Source: an uncultured Sphaerochaeta sp. (GTDB taxonomy: Bacteria; Spirochaetota; Spirochaetia; Sphaerochaetales; Sphaerochaetaceae). From it: a DNA stretch of 64,000 nucleotides. Location of the stretch: contig NZ_OY781939.1 in assembly GCF_963677315.1 (NCBI RefSeq), positions 1 to 64,000 on the forward strand, in the 5' to 3' direction. The notes under the pieces are model-generated. The model was not told the DNA's origin, searched no databases, and saw only the letters and a program-made list of their open reading frames with translations. A program made the translations under genes and the position numbers. Below are positions 26,270-35,506 of the stretch, piece after piece (position 1 is the first letter of the stretch; the number at the start of each line of letters is the position of its first letter).

Positions 26270-28038
26270 GTCCGCTGTACAGCCTTCATTAATTCATCTT
26301 TGTGGAGCCTGATAACAAAGGTTCTTCCATGCGGACAGGTTGGCTCGGCAAGGGCGAACACTTTCTCCAAGAGGGAGATGGCCATCATACGGTCTATTGA
26401 GTCCCCTGCCTTGATCGCTGCATGGCATGCAACAATGGCATAGAGTCCTTTCTCGACCTCTTCACTCTCCCCACTCATCGTCTGTATGAAAGAAACCAAC
26501 TGTTTCTCTACCGAGCGGTAGATTGCAGGAATTGCATGGATTTCCCAGAGGAGGTCATCACTGCGGACCAGCTTGATTCCCAAATTCAGGTATACATCCA
26601 GATTCCCCTGCAGGTAGTTGTCAACGTCACGTTCAACCTCAAAAGAGAGGGGAATCATCAGGGACTGTACTTCTCTCTTTGCCCGTACCTCATCATAGAG
26701 AATCCTCTCATGCGCTGCATGCTGGTCTACCAGGTAAAGGTCATTCTCCTTTTCTGCAACCAGAAAGAGATTGAAAGCCTGTCCGAGGTAGGTGAATTGC
26801 TCCTGTTTAGCCTGCATATCCCAGATATTCTCAGTTTCGGTAGCGCGGGTTGCCTGCATTCCATCTGATTGAAGAATCTCTTTTGCTTTCTGGAACCACT
26901 CAGGGTCGATGGGCTTTCTTGCATCTCCCTGGTATCTGCTGCTTCTCTCATGGCTGGATGCATCCTGAGCCCTCTGGTGGGTATAGGTTGCCTTGGGGGT
27001 AAGCAGGGGAGTCTGCTCGTCCTGTATCTCTTTTGCTACAATCCTTGGTATGGTGCGACGGACCTGGCTGGAGATCATTCCCACAACCTGATGGTGTATT
27101 TCAGCTTTGTTTCTAAGCTTCACCTCACGCTTGGTAGGATGGATATTGAAATCAACCAACGTAGGATCGACATCAATAAAGAGATAACAGTAGGGAAAGG
27201 CTCCACCGTGCAGCATCTCCCCGTAGCCATAGGTAACTGCCTGTACAAGGGCAAACTCCTCCACAGGTCTATTGTTCACAAAGATCTTGATGTGGGAACG
27301 GTCACTTCTATAGAGTGCAGGAGAAGAACAAACCGCATAGAGGTTGAATCGACCTGCGCTGTCATAAAGCTCAATCATCTCGGAGGGAACGATATTCTGG
27401 CTGATAGCCAGGACATCCAGTACGCGTTGTTTCTTATTAGTGGCAGGGAGATCGACCCGGACCTTTCCATCAGTGATGAACCGAAAAGATCGTTCGGGAA
27501 AAGCGAGCGCCTTCTCCTGTAGGACATAGCGGCACATGGTTGCTTCCGTTGAAGGTCTTTTCAGAAACTGACGCCTGGCAGGAAGTTCCTTGAACAAGCC
27601 CTCAACACTTACCGTTGTTCCTTCTCGAGGCCCACCGGGTTGTACCTCGCCTTTTATTCCATTATCTACGGTAATCTGATAAGCATCCTGCCCTTGGTAA
27701 CTGCTGGCAATAGTGACGGTGGATACTGCGGCGATACTGTACAATGCTTCTCCGCGGAAACCCATGCTCTTGATATGATACAGATCTTCAAGTTCATGAA
27801 CCTTGCTGGTGGCGTGGCTTTCACAGAGCAGAGGAAGGTCTTCCCTTGCAATTCCCTCTCCATCATCGATCAATTTGATTGACTCAAGGCCCCCATCGGT
27901 TACACTGGCTACCAGTTGTTTGGCCCCTGCATCCAGTGCATTGTCAAGCAATTCACGGATGACTGATGCTGGTCTATCAATAACCTCGCCTGCAGCAATA
28001 CGTTGGGCTACAAGCGGATCGAGCTTTTGTATTCTCAT
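26266..28038 (-). CDS. mutL: DNA mismatch repair protein MutL
   Basis: 590-residue GHKL ATPase linking MutS to strand removal. The N-terminus has AAGEVIDRPASVIRELLDNA (15-34), LIDDGEGI, and SMGFRGEALYSIA. The C-terminal domain has DQHAAHERILYDE (about 440) and CPHGRTF near residue 566. These correspond to the endonuclease motif DQHA-x2-E-x4-E and the zinc motif CPHGRP of MutL nicking enzymes. So strand discrimination probably uses MutL nicking, not MutH. The second acidic position of the motif is Asp, followed by Glu. No mutS is in the window. Confidence 0.95.
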   Translation of the reverse strand: MRIQKLDPLVAQRIAAGEVIDRPASVIRELLDNALDAGAKQLVASVTDGGLESIKLIDDGEGIAREDLPLLCESHATSKVHELEDLYHIKSMGFRGEALYSIAAVSTVTIASSYQGQDAYQITVDNGIKGEVQPGGPREGTTVSVEGLFKELPARRQFLKRPSTEATMCRYVLQEKALAFPERSFRFITDGKVRVDLPATNKKQRVLDVLAISQNIVPSEMIELYDSAGRFNLYAVCSSPALYRSDRSHIKIFVNNRPVEEFALVQAVTYGYGEMLHGGAFPYCYLFIDVDPTLVDFNIHPTKREVKLRNKAEIHHQVVGMISSQVRRTIPRIVAKEIQDEQTPLLTPKATYTHQRAQDASSHERSSRYQGDARKPIDPEWFQKAKEILQSDGMQATRATETENIWDMQAKQEQFTYLGQAFNLFLVAEKENDLYLVDQHAAHERILYDEVRAKREVQSLMIPLSFEVERDVDNYLQGNLDVYLNLGIKLVRSDDLLWEIHAIPAIYRSVEKQLVSFIQTMSGESEEVEKGLYAIVACHAAIKAGDSIDRMMAISLLEKVFALAEPTCPHGRTFVIRLHKDELMKAVQRT

Positions 28039-28082
28039 AGCATGACTCTACCATAGAAGACATAAAAGGGCAAAACATCTCT

Positions 28083-30584
28083 CTAGAACTGTTTGCCAAG
28101 ATTCAGTGAAATACGTACGCTAACCACTGGATTGGTGTAGCTTGTTACCTGGGCAGGGTATTGGGCTTTCAGCTGCAGTGTGAATGGATCGAAGGCATAC
28201 TGAAGTGAGAGGAAACTTGTGCTGTAAGGTCCCCTGAGCAAGGAGAGCGCAGTCTCATTTCCTGCAAATACCTCAGAAAGGTTGCTTATTATACCCAGCT
28301 GTGCAAAGCCCAGCCCCACCTGAAGCCGTTCCTTAGTATAGGAAAGTGAGAACTGGCTATAGTCTGCTTGGTGGGCTGTGGAAACAGGAGAGGTAAGATA
28401 AGCGAAGGTGGCCCCAGAGCTGAACGGGAGATTGAACAAGAGTCTGGCTTGCCAGATCTTCCCCTGTACCCGCACGTCACCCAATACCTCAACTGCTGCT
28501 GCATACCTCGTATCAAGGAATGAAGCAAACTCATTAGCGATGAGGGGGTGGTTTTCACCCTTGGTAAGCGAGACCAGTATCTTTGAGAAGAACTGATCTT
28601 TCTTCAGCGAGAATCCTGTTCCCACAAGATAATTGGGGAATATGGTACCTACAGAGGTGTCTATGAAGGAGTCGGTATCCAGGGTTGGATAAGCAGGCAG
28701 ATATCCGCTTGCATGCAAGAGAAATTTGAACTCGGTGGTTCTTGAGTCAACCACGGGGAACCCGAGACCGAGGAATGGATAGGTATTGATGCTCCATGAA
28801 GGATTGTTATCAATCACAGCAAGGCCGCCAAGTGCGACGGACATGCGATACCCACTTCTTGGGGTGAACCGGAGCAAGGATGAACCAAACTGACGGTCAT
28901 TATCGGAAAGTGACCCAAGGTAAAGATCGTCGAATGTGGTTACCAAGGTAACCGGCCCCAGGGTAAGTTGGTTCAATACCGCCAAATTCTGGTCAGAGAT
29001 CAGAGATGGTGCAAACAAACTGGTCAATTCCGTGGTAATCGGGAATTTCCGATCCAGCGTCAAGTAGAAAGCACTGCTGCTGTAACCGATCCTCAACTTG
29101 TCAATGAATGAGAAAGCATAGGCTGCCATCTCTAGGCGCGAAGTGGGGACGGGATATGCTGTATTGGTGTATGAGGAGAAATCTTCAGTCTCGAGAAAAC
29201 CCTGCAACCTGATGCTGAACAGTCCTTTCTCGAAGTAGGGCTTGAGGAAGAGTTGATGGTGCAAGGAATCTGTGTTGCTGCCATCAAATGTAAAGCGATA
29301 ACCGAACTCCAACCCGAATGATCCCGTTATTCTCGCTTCTTCTGCAGAAAAGGCCAAGGTTGGCCGGGTGGTCTCTGATGGGTATGCAAGGGTAAGTTCC
29401 TCTTCACCGCTTTCTGTAGCCTCTTCCAAGGCTGTTTCCAATACTTCCGCCTCCTTATCAGGTAAAGGAATAGTTTCCGTAACGGCCTCTTCAATTTCCT
29501 CGACTGCTTCAATATCAACCACTTCCTCTATAAGTGGTATCTCAATGGTGACAGGCTCCTCATCCTTGATCTCAGTTACGACAACTATTTCCTCTGCTTC
29601 CACCGTCGATTGGAAAGAGGAAGGGGAGGATGGGACCTGGGCGGATTGAGATACGTTTGAAATGGTGGGAATCTCTGGTGTTATCGGGCGGATGGTGATC
29701 TTTATCCTATCCTTGGGCGGTGCAAGGATGATATTGCTGAATTGGCTAACACGCTCTGGTATCTTGACCGGTTCCACTTCAACCTGCAGGCTCTGCAGGC
29801 GTTGGGGGATGAATTCTGAGGTTTCGGCAACAACAATGCTGGAAGGCTTCTCAGCCAATGCCGTGATCGACACCCCTTCCAGGGGCGGAGGGGTGAGAGC
29901 GATTCTCTCTACATTTGCCTTAGGTGCACGTGGGGTGGTGGGAGCAGTGGTCTTGTCGCTGAGTTCCTGTATGATCTGTTTTGCCAGCATCATGTCAGGA
30001 TAGGTTGCATAGGTAAGATAGTATCCTGCCTCGATTAACTTCAGGCGAGCCATTCGCTCCTGCATGAAGAGCTTCTCAAATGTCTTGACTTCCCGTTTTG
30101 CACCAGTAAGCGCATTATAGGACTCGACCCTGCCGGTGAAGGTTGTGACACTCTCTTCTTCCTCTGTGGTGATGACCAACATCTCACCATCACCATGTAG
30201 GATGAATCGGGAGACTGGTGTAGTGACCGTGAGAAAGCCATCTCCCATATCGTAGGTATTGAACGTTGCTTTTCCACTGACCAGATAGAGGTCGGGATTG
30301 TTGCCAACCAGATCACCGGTAACCAACAGTGAATCTTCGAACACATTGATGGTGCCGCGGGGAGTCACGAGTAGTATAGGTGTATCTGGATTATGGATGA
30401 TCCAACCTTCTGCAATGTTCTGTGCCTGTTCACTGGTTGCTTCGATTCGGTTTCCCTGGCTGTCATACACATGTAAGGCGGCGATGTCTCCATCCCCGAT
30501 GAATACCTCATCCTCTGCAAAGAGGGCAGTGCCGCTTGTGAAAATCAATAGAAGGAGGACAATATATTTCACCAATCGTTTCAT
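28083..30584 (-). CDS. Large FecR-domain envelope protein with C-terminal beta domain
   Basis: About 833 residues. A signal peptide (MKRLVKYIVLLLLIFTSGTA) is followed by a FecR-like domain (about 25-180, with ITTEEEESVTTFTGRVESYN and FNTYDMGDGFLTV). A low-complexity linker rich in Pro, Glu and Ile spans about 230-430. A long C-terminal region of alternating residues (about 440-833) ends LNLGKQF, looking like an outer-membrane beta-barrel. The start at 30584 has GGGAG upstream. FecR domains elsewhere sense or bind at the envelope, but here no sigma/FecI gene is adjacent. It follows another beta-rich envelope gene by 19 bases, so the two are probably one unit. Confidence 0.75.
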   Translation of the reverse strand: MKRLVKYIVLLLLIFTSGTALFAEDEVFIGDGDIAALHVYDSQGNRIEATSEQAQNIAEGWIIHNPDTPILLVTPRGTINVFEDSLLVTGDLVGNNPDLYLVSGKATFNTYDMGDGFLTVTTPVSRFILHGDGEMLVITTEEEESVTTFTGRVESYNALTGAKREVKTFEKLFMQERMARLKLIEAGYYLTYATYPDMMLAKQIIQELSDKTTAPTTPRAPKANVERIALTPPPLEGVSITALAEKPSSIVVAETSEFIPQRLQSLQVEVEPVKIPERVSQFSNIILAPPKDRIKITIRPITPEIPTISNVSQSAQVPSSPSSFQSTVEAEEIVVVTEIKDEEPVTIEIPLIEEVVDIEAVEEIEEAVTETIPLPDKEAEVLETALEEATESGEEELTLAYPSETTRPTLAFSAEEARITGSFGLEFGYRFTFDGSNTDSLHHQLFLKPYFEKGLFSIRLQGFLETEDFSSYTNTAYPVPTSRLEMAAYAFSFIDKLRIGYSSSAFYLTLDRKFPITTELTSLFAPSLISDQNLAVLNQLTLGPVTLVTTFDDLYLGSLSDNDRQFGSSLLRFTPRSGYRMSVALGGLAVIDNNPSWSINTYPFLGLGFPVVDSRTTEFKFLLHASGYLPAYPTLDTDSFIDTSVGTIFPNYLVGTGFSLKKDQFFSKILVSLTKGENHPLIANEFASFLDTRYAAAVEVLGDVRVQGKIWQARLLFNLPFSSGATFAYLTSPVSTAHQADYSQFSLSYTKERLQVGLGFAQLGIISNLSEVFAGNETALSLLRGPYSTSFLSLQYAFDPFTLQLKAQYPAQVTSYTNPVVSVRISLNLGKQF

Positions 30585-30603
30585 AGAAACTCCCATCATG
30601 ACA

Positions 30604-32109
30604 TTACAGGATTGATATCTTCACCAGCGTGTCAAGCGAATACGTAGGTTCTGCATTTTCATCAAATTGAGCACGTAGTCCAATATCAAATGAATAAGGC
30701 TTTACCTTGATGACTGTTGTCGAGGAAAGCACCACATTACGTAGTGTTTTCAAGCCTTCAAAGAAACCCTCTCCTGTACTGGTAGGATAAAGCTTTTCAT
30801 ATTGCAAGTCCAGTGAAACGATATGCATAAAGGGTTTATCGATCCTTGCATTTGCAACAAAACTATAGTCGTGGAAGTCATTTTCAGTAAGATTGCTCTC
30901 CATGTGCGCGCTCAGGTAGAGACCCTGACGCGTGAAGTTCAATCCAAGCGTACCATCGAAATGCAGTGTGCCGAGCTCAAGACGGAGTTTCTCGGTCTCT
31001 TCAGCCTCTCTTGTCTCGAAGTCTGAGGAGTAGTAGTTGGTGTAGTAACTCCCAAACGTAGGAATAGTCAAGCTGGTATTGAAAACAAAGAAGCTTCTCG
31101 TGTGCCCCCACAGCCCATAGCGTAGGGCTGAGCCGAACTGTTTATTCTGTACATCGGGAAGCTGAAGCAAAAAATCGGTGAAAACATGCAGATTTAGGAA
31201 ATCCCGTTCGTATACGGGGAGGGAAAAATCAAGGGAAATCATCTCCCTGCCAAAGGGTTCATCGTCCTCGCCTTGTCTCGGGCTGCTTGCATGTGAGAGC
31301 CCTACCTCAAGATCTGCGAACAAGGAGAGCTGAGGATACTCATACAATGGGCGTGCATAAATTCTCCAAGCACGCAAGGTGGGTTCATACAAGTCATTGG
31401 TAACAAATTCAAAACCAGCATTGGGGATACCCAGCAAATTTCCATCCAGCATAATATCAAGTCCGGGCTGACTCTCACGGTACCCTACGCTATAGTCGAA
31501 ATAGCTGTTCAGCAATGCACCATCACCCAAGGTGATACCCATCAGCTTCCCGTAACGGATATACAGGGAATCATAGCGTTGTCCCCACTGTATTGAGCGA
31601 ATGAATGAACCATAGTGCTTTGCCACCCTGAGCGCATAGTCCTCGAAGATCTCATCCACCTCTCTCTTAGGCATCTCCCATGGGGAAAAATCAAGCATGA
31701 GGTCAAATGGATCAAACGTTGCCTTGCCCTGGATTTTCAGGTCAAGCTGGAATGAAAGGTTTCCGATGGAGAAGTCCGGTTTATAAGCAATGCTGAAGGA
31801 ACCATCTGAAGAGGCCATACCTTCCAACAGACTGTCAGAGGTACTTGGCAGGTAGGGAGTTTCAGTCAGTGTATCAGCAGGGGAGGATTGATCCAGGTCT
31901 GGGGACGTGTCTGATTCAAGCGATCCTTCTGAATTGCTTGGACTCTCCTCATATTGCGGTTGTGGGCTTGGCTCTTCGGATACCGTTGTGTCATTCGTTA
32001 ATTGCACTTGCTCGGAGGATGAATCCAATTCCTCAGCAGAAAGTGGCAGGAAGACGGTCAGCAGCACCAAAAAGAAGAGCAAGCAGGCACGATAATGCAT
32101 CCTTTGCAT
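30604..32109 (-). CDS. Exported beta-rich envelope protein, 501 aa
   Basis: No family recognised. A signal peptide (MQRMHYRACLLFFLVLL, cleavage near LSA-EE) is followed by an acidic Ser/Pro/Glu/Gln linker (about 30-90) and a long beta-strand-rich region (about 95-501) with paired aromatic residues, for example FDYSVGYRESQPGLDIML and LRYGLWGHTRSFFVF. It may be an outer-membrane protein. The ATG at 32109 has GAGGGAGG upstream; another ATG at 32100 is possible. It lies directly before the FecR-domain gene. Confidence 0.7.
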   Translation of the reverse strand: MQRMHYRACLLFFLVLLTVFLPLSAEELDSSSEQVQLTNDTTVSEEPSPQPQYEESPSNSEGSLESDTSPDLDQSSPADTLTETPYLPSTSDSLLEGMASSDGSFSIAYKPDFSIGNLSFQLDLKIQGKATFDPFDLMLDFSPWEMPKREVDEIFEDYALRVAKHYGSFIRSIQWGQRYDSLYIRYGKLMGITLGDGALLNSYFDYSVGYRESQPGLDIMLDGNLLGIPNAGFEFVTNDLYEPTLRAWRIYARPLYEYPQLSLFADLEVGLSHASSPRQGEDDEPFGREMISLDFSLPVYERDFLNLHVFTDFLLQLPDVQNKQFGSALRYGLWGHTRSFFVFNTSLTIPTFGSYYTNYYSSDFETREAEETEKLRLELGTLHFDGTLGLNFTRQGLYLSAHMESNLTENDFHDYSFVANARIDKPFMHIVSLDLQYEKLYPTSTGEGFFEGLKTLRNVVLSSTTVIKVKPYSFDIGLRAQFDENAEPTYSLDTLVKISIL

Positions 32110-32176
32110 CCCTCCTCCCTCACTACAATCATCACACAAACCTGTCATGGTTGTAAACAGGCTGGACGCGACCAAG

Positions 32177-32926
32177 TTACATTCTTGGCTCGTAGTGGTG
32201 TGCTTTGTAAATATGCTCCCTGCTGAGTTTGTCCAGGTGTGACAACTCCTTGACGATCGGCTTGATTCGGGAACGAATGTTTGTCTGGTCATAGGGGCAG
32301 ACGGGCTTGACCACCGGAAGGTCATACGCTTCTGCCAGTCTTCTGGTGACTGACTCGTGAATCTCAATCATAGGACGAATAACATTGATTTTTCCATCGA
32401 AGAAGGGTTGTACCGGTTGCATGGTGGAAAAACGACCCCTGAGGCAGAGGTTCATCAGGCTGGTTTCCACCAGGTCATCCAGATGGTGTCCCATGGCAAC
32501 CAGATTCATGCCCTCTTCCTCACATCGGGTGAAGAGGATTCTCCTTCTGTTCCTGGAACAGAGATAGCAGTTGAACTCACCTTTGAAGGATTCTGGGAAT
32601 TGATGTTCATCAACAATCTTGAAATCATACCCAAGGTCGGTGAAAAAGGTGGTAAGCAAACCGCGGTATTCTTCTGGAATAGGGTGTTCAATCCAGTTGA
32701 TCATTAGAGCCTTGAGTTCATAATTGATAGGAAGCCACTTTCTCCGGATGGAGAGGGCCAAGGCAAGGGCAAGGCTGTCCTTGCCTCCGCTGGCGGAGAG
32801 CAGAACGGTATCATGCTCGCGAATCATTGAGTACGTGTTTATGGCCTTGCCGGTATGTTTGATAAAACGCATGACCCAAGGGGGGATATTCCCCTCCAAG
32901 AGCGTTCTATAGGATAATTTTTCCAT
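32177..32926 (-). CDS. TtcA-like PP-loop ATPase (tRNA 2-thiocytidine synthesis family)
   Basis: 249 residues with the PP-loop SASGGKDSLALALAL (SGGKDS at 46-51), an adenylating ATP site. It also has the TtcA-type cysteine pair CYLC (Cys120, Cys123), MGHHLDDLVETSLMNLC and a later VCPYD cysteine (about 211). TtcA uses an iron-sulfur cluster to add sulfur to cytidine 32 of tRNAs. The start at 32926 follows the HD gene stop by 4 bases, so they are co-transcribed. A TTG further upstream would overlap that gene. It could be a related PP-loop protein of another tRNA-thiolation branch. Confidence 0.85.
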   Translation of the reverse strand: MEKLSYRTLLEGNIPPWVMRFIKHTGKAINTYSMIREHDTVLLSASGGKDSLALALALSIRRKWLPINYELKALMINWIEHPIPEEYRGLLTTFFTDLGYDFKIVDEHQFPESFKGEFNCYLCSRNRRRILFTRCEEEGMNLVAMGHHLDDLVETSLMNLCLRGRFSTMQPVQPFFDGKINVIRPMIEIHESVTRRLAEAYDLPVVKPVCPYDQTNIRSRIKPIVKELSHLDKLSREHIYKAHHYEPRM

Positions 32927-32930
32927 GTAT

Positions 32931-34178
32931 TCAGAACTCCAATACTCTTCCAAGTGCTTCTGGAGAGATAGTGTGTGGTGTGAAGATTCTGAATTTTCTC
33001 AGGCTTTTTGTAAAGACCCTACCAATATCATAGGAAAAAAGGTGATCTACCTCACCAAATCTACTGATGGAACCATTCTCGTGGAGAATGGGCAGGTCTG
33101 CCTCAAAGCTGATCGGCTCCGGGATGTCTACGATGACCTTGCTTGGATCGCATCCAAGCTTGGCTGCTATACGTTCCTCGAAGGAGAGACGTGAGAAGAG
33201 ATCTTTGTTCTTTGTCTCCAACACACCCTCTTCTTCATAGGGTTTCTCGAATGTCGCTGTATACAGCTGGTTGTCACGCACCAAGGAGAAGAGATTGCTG
33301 TAGGTGAACTGTTTCAGCTGTGGAAGCGAAAAGAACTGTTCATCATCCAATCCATAGAGATCTTCTGCCTGCAGTGATCCATCTGACAAGGATGCCAGAA
33401 CTGCTTTCTTGATCATAGCAGTCGCACTTCGGGTCGTGGTATGCCAATATACGTTACGGTACATCAGGTACTTGCTGAACAGGAGGTGCTCCACCGAACC
33501 GAGGGCTTCCTCCTGCAAGGACATTTTTCCCCCGGCAACAACCAGTCTGTCAACAATGTAGGATACATCCTGGGTGCCATAGGGTACGCCACAGAAGAAG
33601 GCATCACGGTTGAGGTAGTCGAGCTTGTCAGGGTCAAGTGTTCCCGAGAGAATGCTGCGATACAGGAGAACCTCTTCATCTGTGGTCTTTTGGTGCTCAT
33701 CGATGATTGATCCAACACGCTCTGCATCCAGCCCAGCCATCTCAATGGCCTTATGCAGGGCTGCATCCTCGCGTATCATCGTGCAGGCGATCTCTTCATG
33801 GCTGGTGAGCGGAAGTTCTTTCAGGGAGTGGGCGAATGGGAAATGCCCAATGTCATGCAGAAGGCATGCACAGAGAAAGGTGAGCGCTCCCTCCTCACTA
33901 ACCGGCAACGCTCGATCTTGACTGAAGAGGCTCTGGAGAATTGAAAACCCGATGTGATAGACGCCAAGGCTATGGTCGAGACGGGTATGCACAGCACCTG
34001 GATAGAGGTGGAAGGTAGGGCCGAGTTGCTTGATCCTCCCCAGTTTCTGTACAGTGGGGGTCAATAGGATGGACTTGAAGGCCCTGGAGAGCTTGATGTC
34101 CTTCCATAAAGGGTCTCGAATTGTTGTTTCGCTTTGGCGATAGAGAGCCGCGAGCAGCTGTGTATTGCGATATTGCAT
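32931..34178 (-). CDS. HD-domain phosphohydrolase (dNTPase/SAMHD1-like)
   Basis: About 415 residues of the HD superfamily. The metal site reads HTRLDHSLGV (64-73), LLHDIGHFPFAH (107-118) and LDPDKLDYL (181-189). The order H..HD..D is complete, so it should be an active phosphohydrolase on nucleotides. Similar proteins (YdhJ-like) are dNTPases or nucleotide phosphatases, but the substrate is not shown. The ATG at 34178 was chosen; a GTG 66 bases further out is possible. It is co-transcribed with the downstream TtcA-like gene and divergent from the four-carbon acid kinase. Confidence 0.83.
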   Translation of the reverse strand: MQYRNTQLLAALYRQSETTIRDPLWKDIKLSRAFKSILLTPTVQKLGRIKQLGPTFHLYPGAVHTRLDHSLGVYHIGFSILQSLFSQDRALPVSEEGALTFLCACLLHDIGHFPFAHSLKELPLTSHEEIACTMIREDAALHKAIEMAGLDAERVGSIIDEHQKTTDEEVLLYRSILSGTLDPDKLDYLNRDAFFCGVPYGTQDVSYIVDRLVVAGGKMSLQEEALGSVEHLLFSKYLMYRNVYWHTTTRSATAMIKKAVLASLSDGSLQAEDLYGLDDEQFFSLPQLKQFTYSNLFSLVRDNQLYTATFEKPYEEEGVLETKNKDLFSRLSFEERIAAKLGCDPSKVIVDIPEPISFEADLPILHENGSISRFGEVDHLFSYDIGRVFTKSLRKFRIFTPHTISPEALGRVLEF

Positions 34179-34279
34179 ACCGAGAGTGTAAAGCAGTGGT
34201 TGCCTCGGTGTAAAGTACAAGATTATGGTAGAGCGATTAGCCACTCATCGGGTACACTGACAAAAAGGGAGGAATGTCC

Positions 34280-35494
34280 ATGCATCAATACCTGATAGTC
34301 GCTGATGACTTCACTGGAGCAAATGACAGTGGTCTGCAATTAAAGCGTAAGGGGCTCTCTACCCATGTAACGATTGGGAGCCATAGAGCGAGTGAGGAAT
34401 CCATCGAGGCACTTGTGTTGGACACTGAATCACGCAACACAGATGAAGCGGAAGCCTCAGCCTTGGTTCGCTCTGCCCTGAAAGGCTTGGATGCTGGTTC
34501 ATTCTCTATTGTCATGAAAAAAATTGATTCTACACTCCGGGGAAATATCTGTACTGAGGTCATGGAGGTTGCAGCATTCTGTGGTGCAGAGCTGGTCATT
34601 GTTTCTCCTGCGTTCCCAGATCAGGGTAGAATGGTGGAGGGCGGAAGATTGTTGGTCCATGGGAAGCCACTGCTGGAGACAGAACATGGAAAGGATCCCC
34701 GAAAGCCGGTAGAAGAGGACAATCTGGTCTCACTCTTTTCCAAAGGGCAAAGTGTGTATGCCGTGGTTCACCAGGAAGCGGGTGCTGCGTTCCCTGCTCT
34801 GGAGGGGAAGACAATCCTGGTATGTGATGCCCGCACACAGGAAGACCTTTACAATCTTGTCAGGCTGGCAAGAAAACGAGAAGAGAAAGTCCTGTATGTG
34901 GGAAGTGCTGGGTTGGCTGATGCGCTCTGCAATGTGCAATTTCCTTCCCGTGGAGTACTGGGCATGGTTGCAAGTCTCAGCGAAGTGACCCGGGAACAAG
35001 TCAGGTATGCCAAGGAACATGGGATTTTTACCGAAGTTGTTGCTGTGGAGTCACTCCTTGAAGCAGTAGATACTAATGTCATCATCAAACGGGTCAGGGG
35101 AGCCATCTCGCAAAACAAGCCAGCTCTGGTCGTGGTCTCCTCCGTCCTTGACGAAACTGCATTCAGTCGTTCCTTGGAGGAAGGTGCACAACACGGACTT
35201 TCCTCTGATGCGGTTGCAGCATCAATTAGGGACTCCTTCAGTCTTTTGGGAAAAGCCTTGGTTGAGCAGTGCGAGATTTCTGGTTTATTCCTCACGGGAG
35301 GGGACACCGCTTTCGGTCTCTTGGAGGCACTGGGAATTCAGGAGGTGGAAATACTGAGGGAAGTACAGGGAGGCATCCCCCTCCTAGAAGTACCTACAGG
35401 AGCGTATGCGTCAATGAGAATTGTCACAAAAGCAGGCGCTTTCGGGAATGATCAAGCAATTGCATATAGCTTGCGGGTTTTGCAAGAACGGTAG
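34280..35494 (+). CDS. Four-carbon acid sugar kinase (DUF1537 family, D-threonate/D-erythronate kinase type)
   Basis: 404 residues. The N-terminal domain begins YLIVADDFTGANDSG (4-18) and contains MKKIDSTLRGN (about 77-87) and VIVSPAFPDQGR. The C-terminal domain has LFLTGGDTAFGLLEAL (about 336-351) and VPTGAYASMRIVTKAGAFG, the nucleotide-binding ends of this family. Such kinases (DtnK, OtnK) phosphorylate D-threonate or D-erythronate at O4. The ATG at 34280 is preferred, as GGGAGG lies 7 bases upstream; an ATG 6 bases earlier is too close. A PdxA2-type dehydrogenase follows after 12 bases. This matches the known kinase-PdxA2 route to dihydroxyacetone phosphate. Confidence 0.9.
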   Translation: MHQYLIVADDFTGANDSGLQLKRKGLSTHVTIGSHRASEESIEALVLDTESRNTDEAEASALVRSALKGLDAGSFSIVMKKIDSTLRGNICTEVMEVAAFCGAELVIVSPAFPDQGRMVEGGRLLVHGKPLLETEHGKDPRKPVEEDNLVSLFSKGQSVYAVVHQEAGAAFPALEGKTILVCDARTQEDLYNLVRLARKREEKVLYVGSAGLADALCNVQFPSRGVLGMVASLSEVTREQVRYAKEHGIFTEVVAVESLLEAVDTNVIIKRVRGAISQNKPALVVVSSVLDETAFSRSLEEGAQHGLSSDAVAASIRDSFSLLGKALVEQCEISGLFLTGGDTAFGLLEALGIQEVEILREVQGGIPLLEVPTGAYASMRIVTKAGAFGNDQAIAYSLRVLQER

Positions 35495-35506
35495 AAGGAG
35501 AACAAG

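Noticed and set aside
32177..32926. LarE-like sulfur insertase for the nickel cofactor
   Set aside because: The PP-loop reads SGGKDS and the protein has TtcA-type CxxC cysteines. LarE has a different PP-loop and domain layout.
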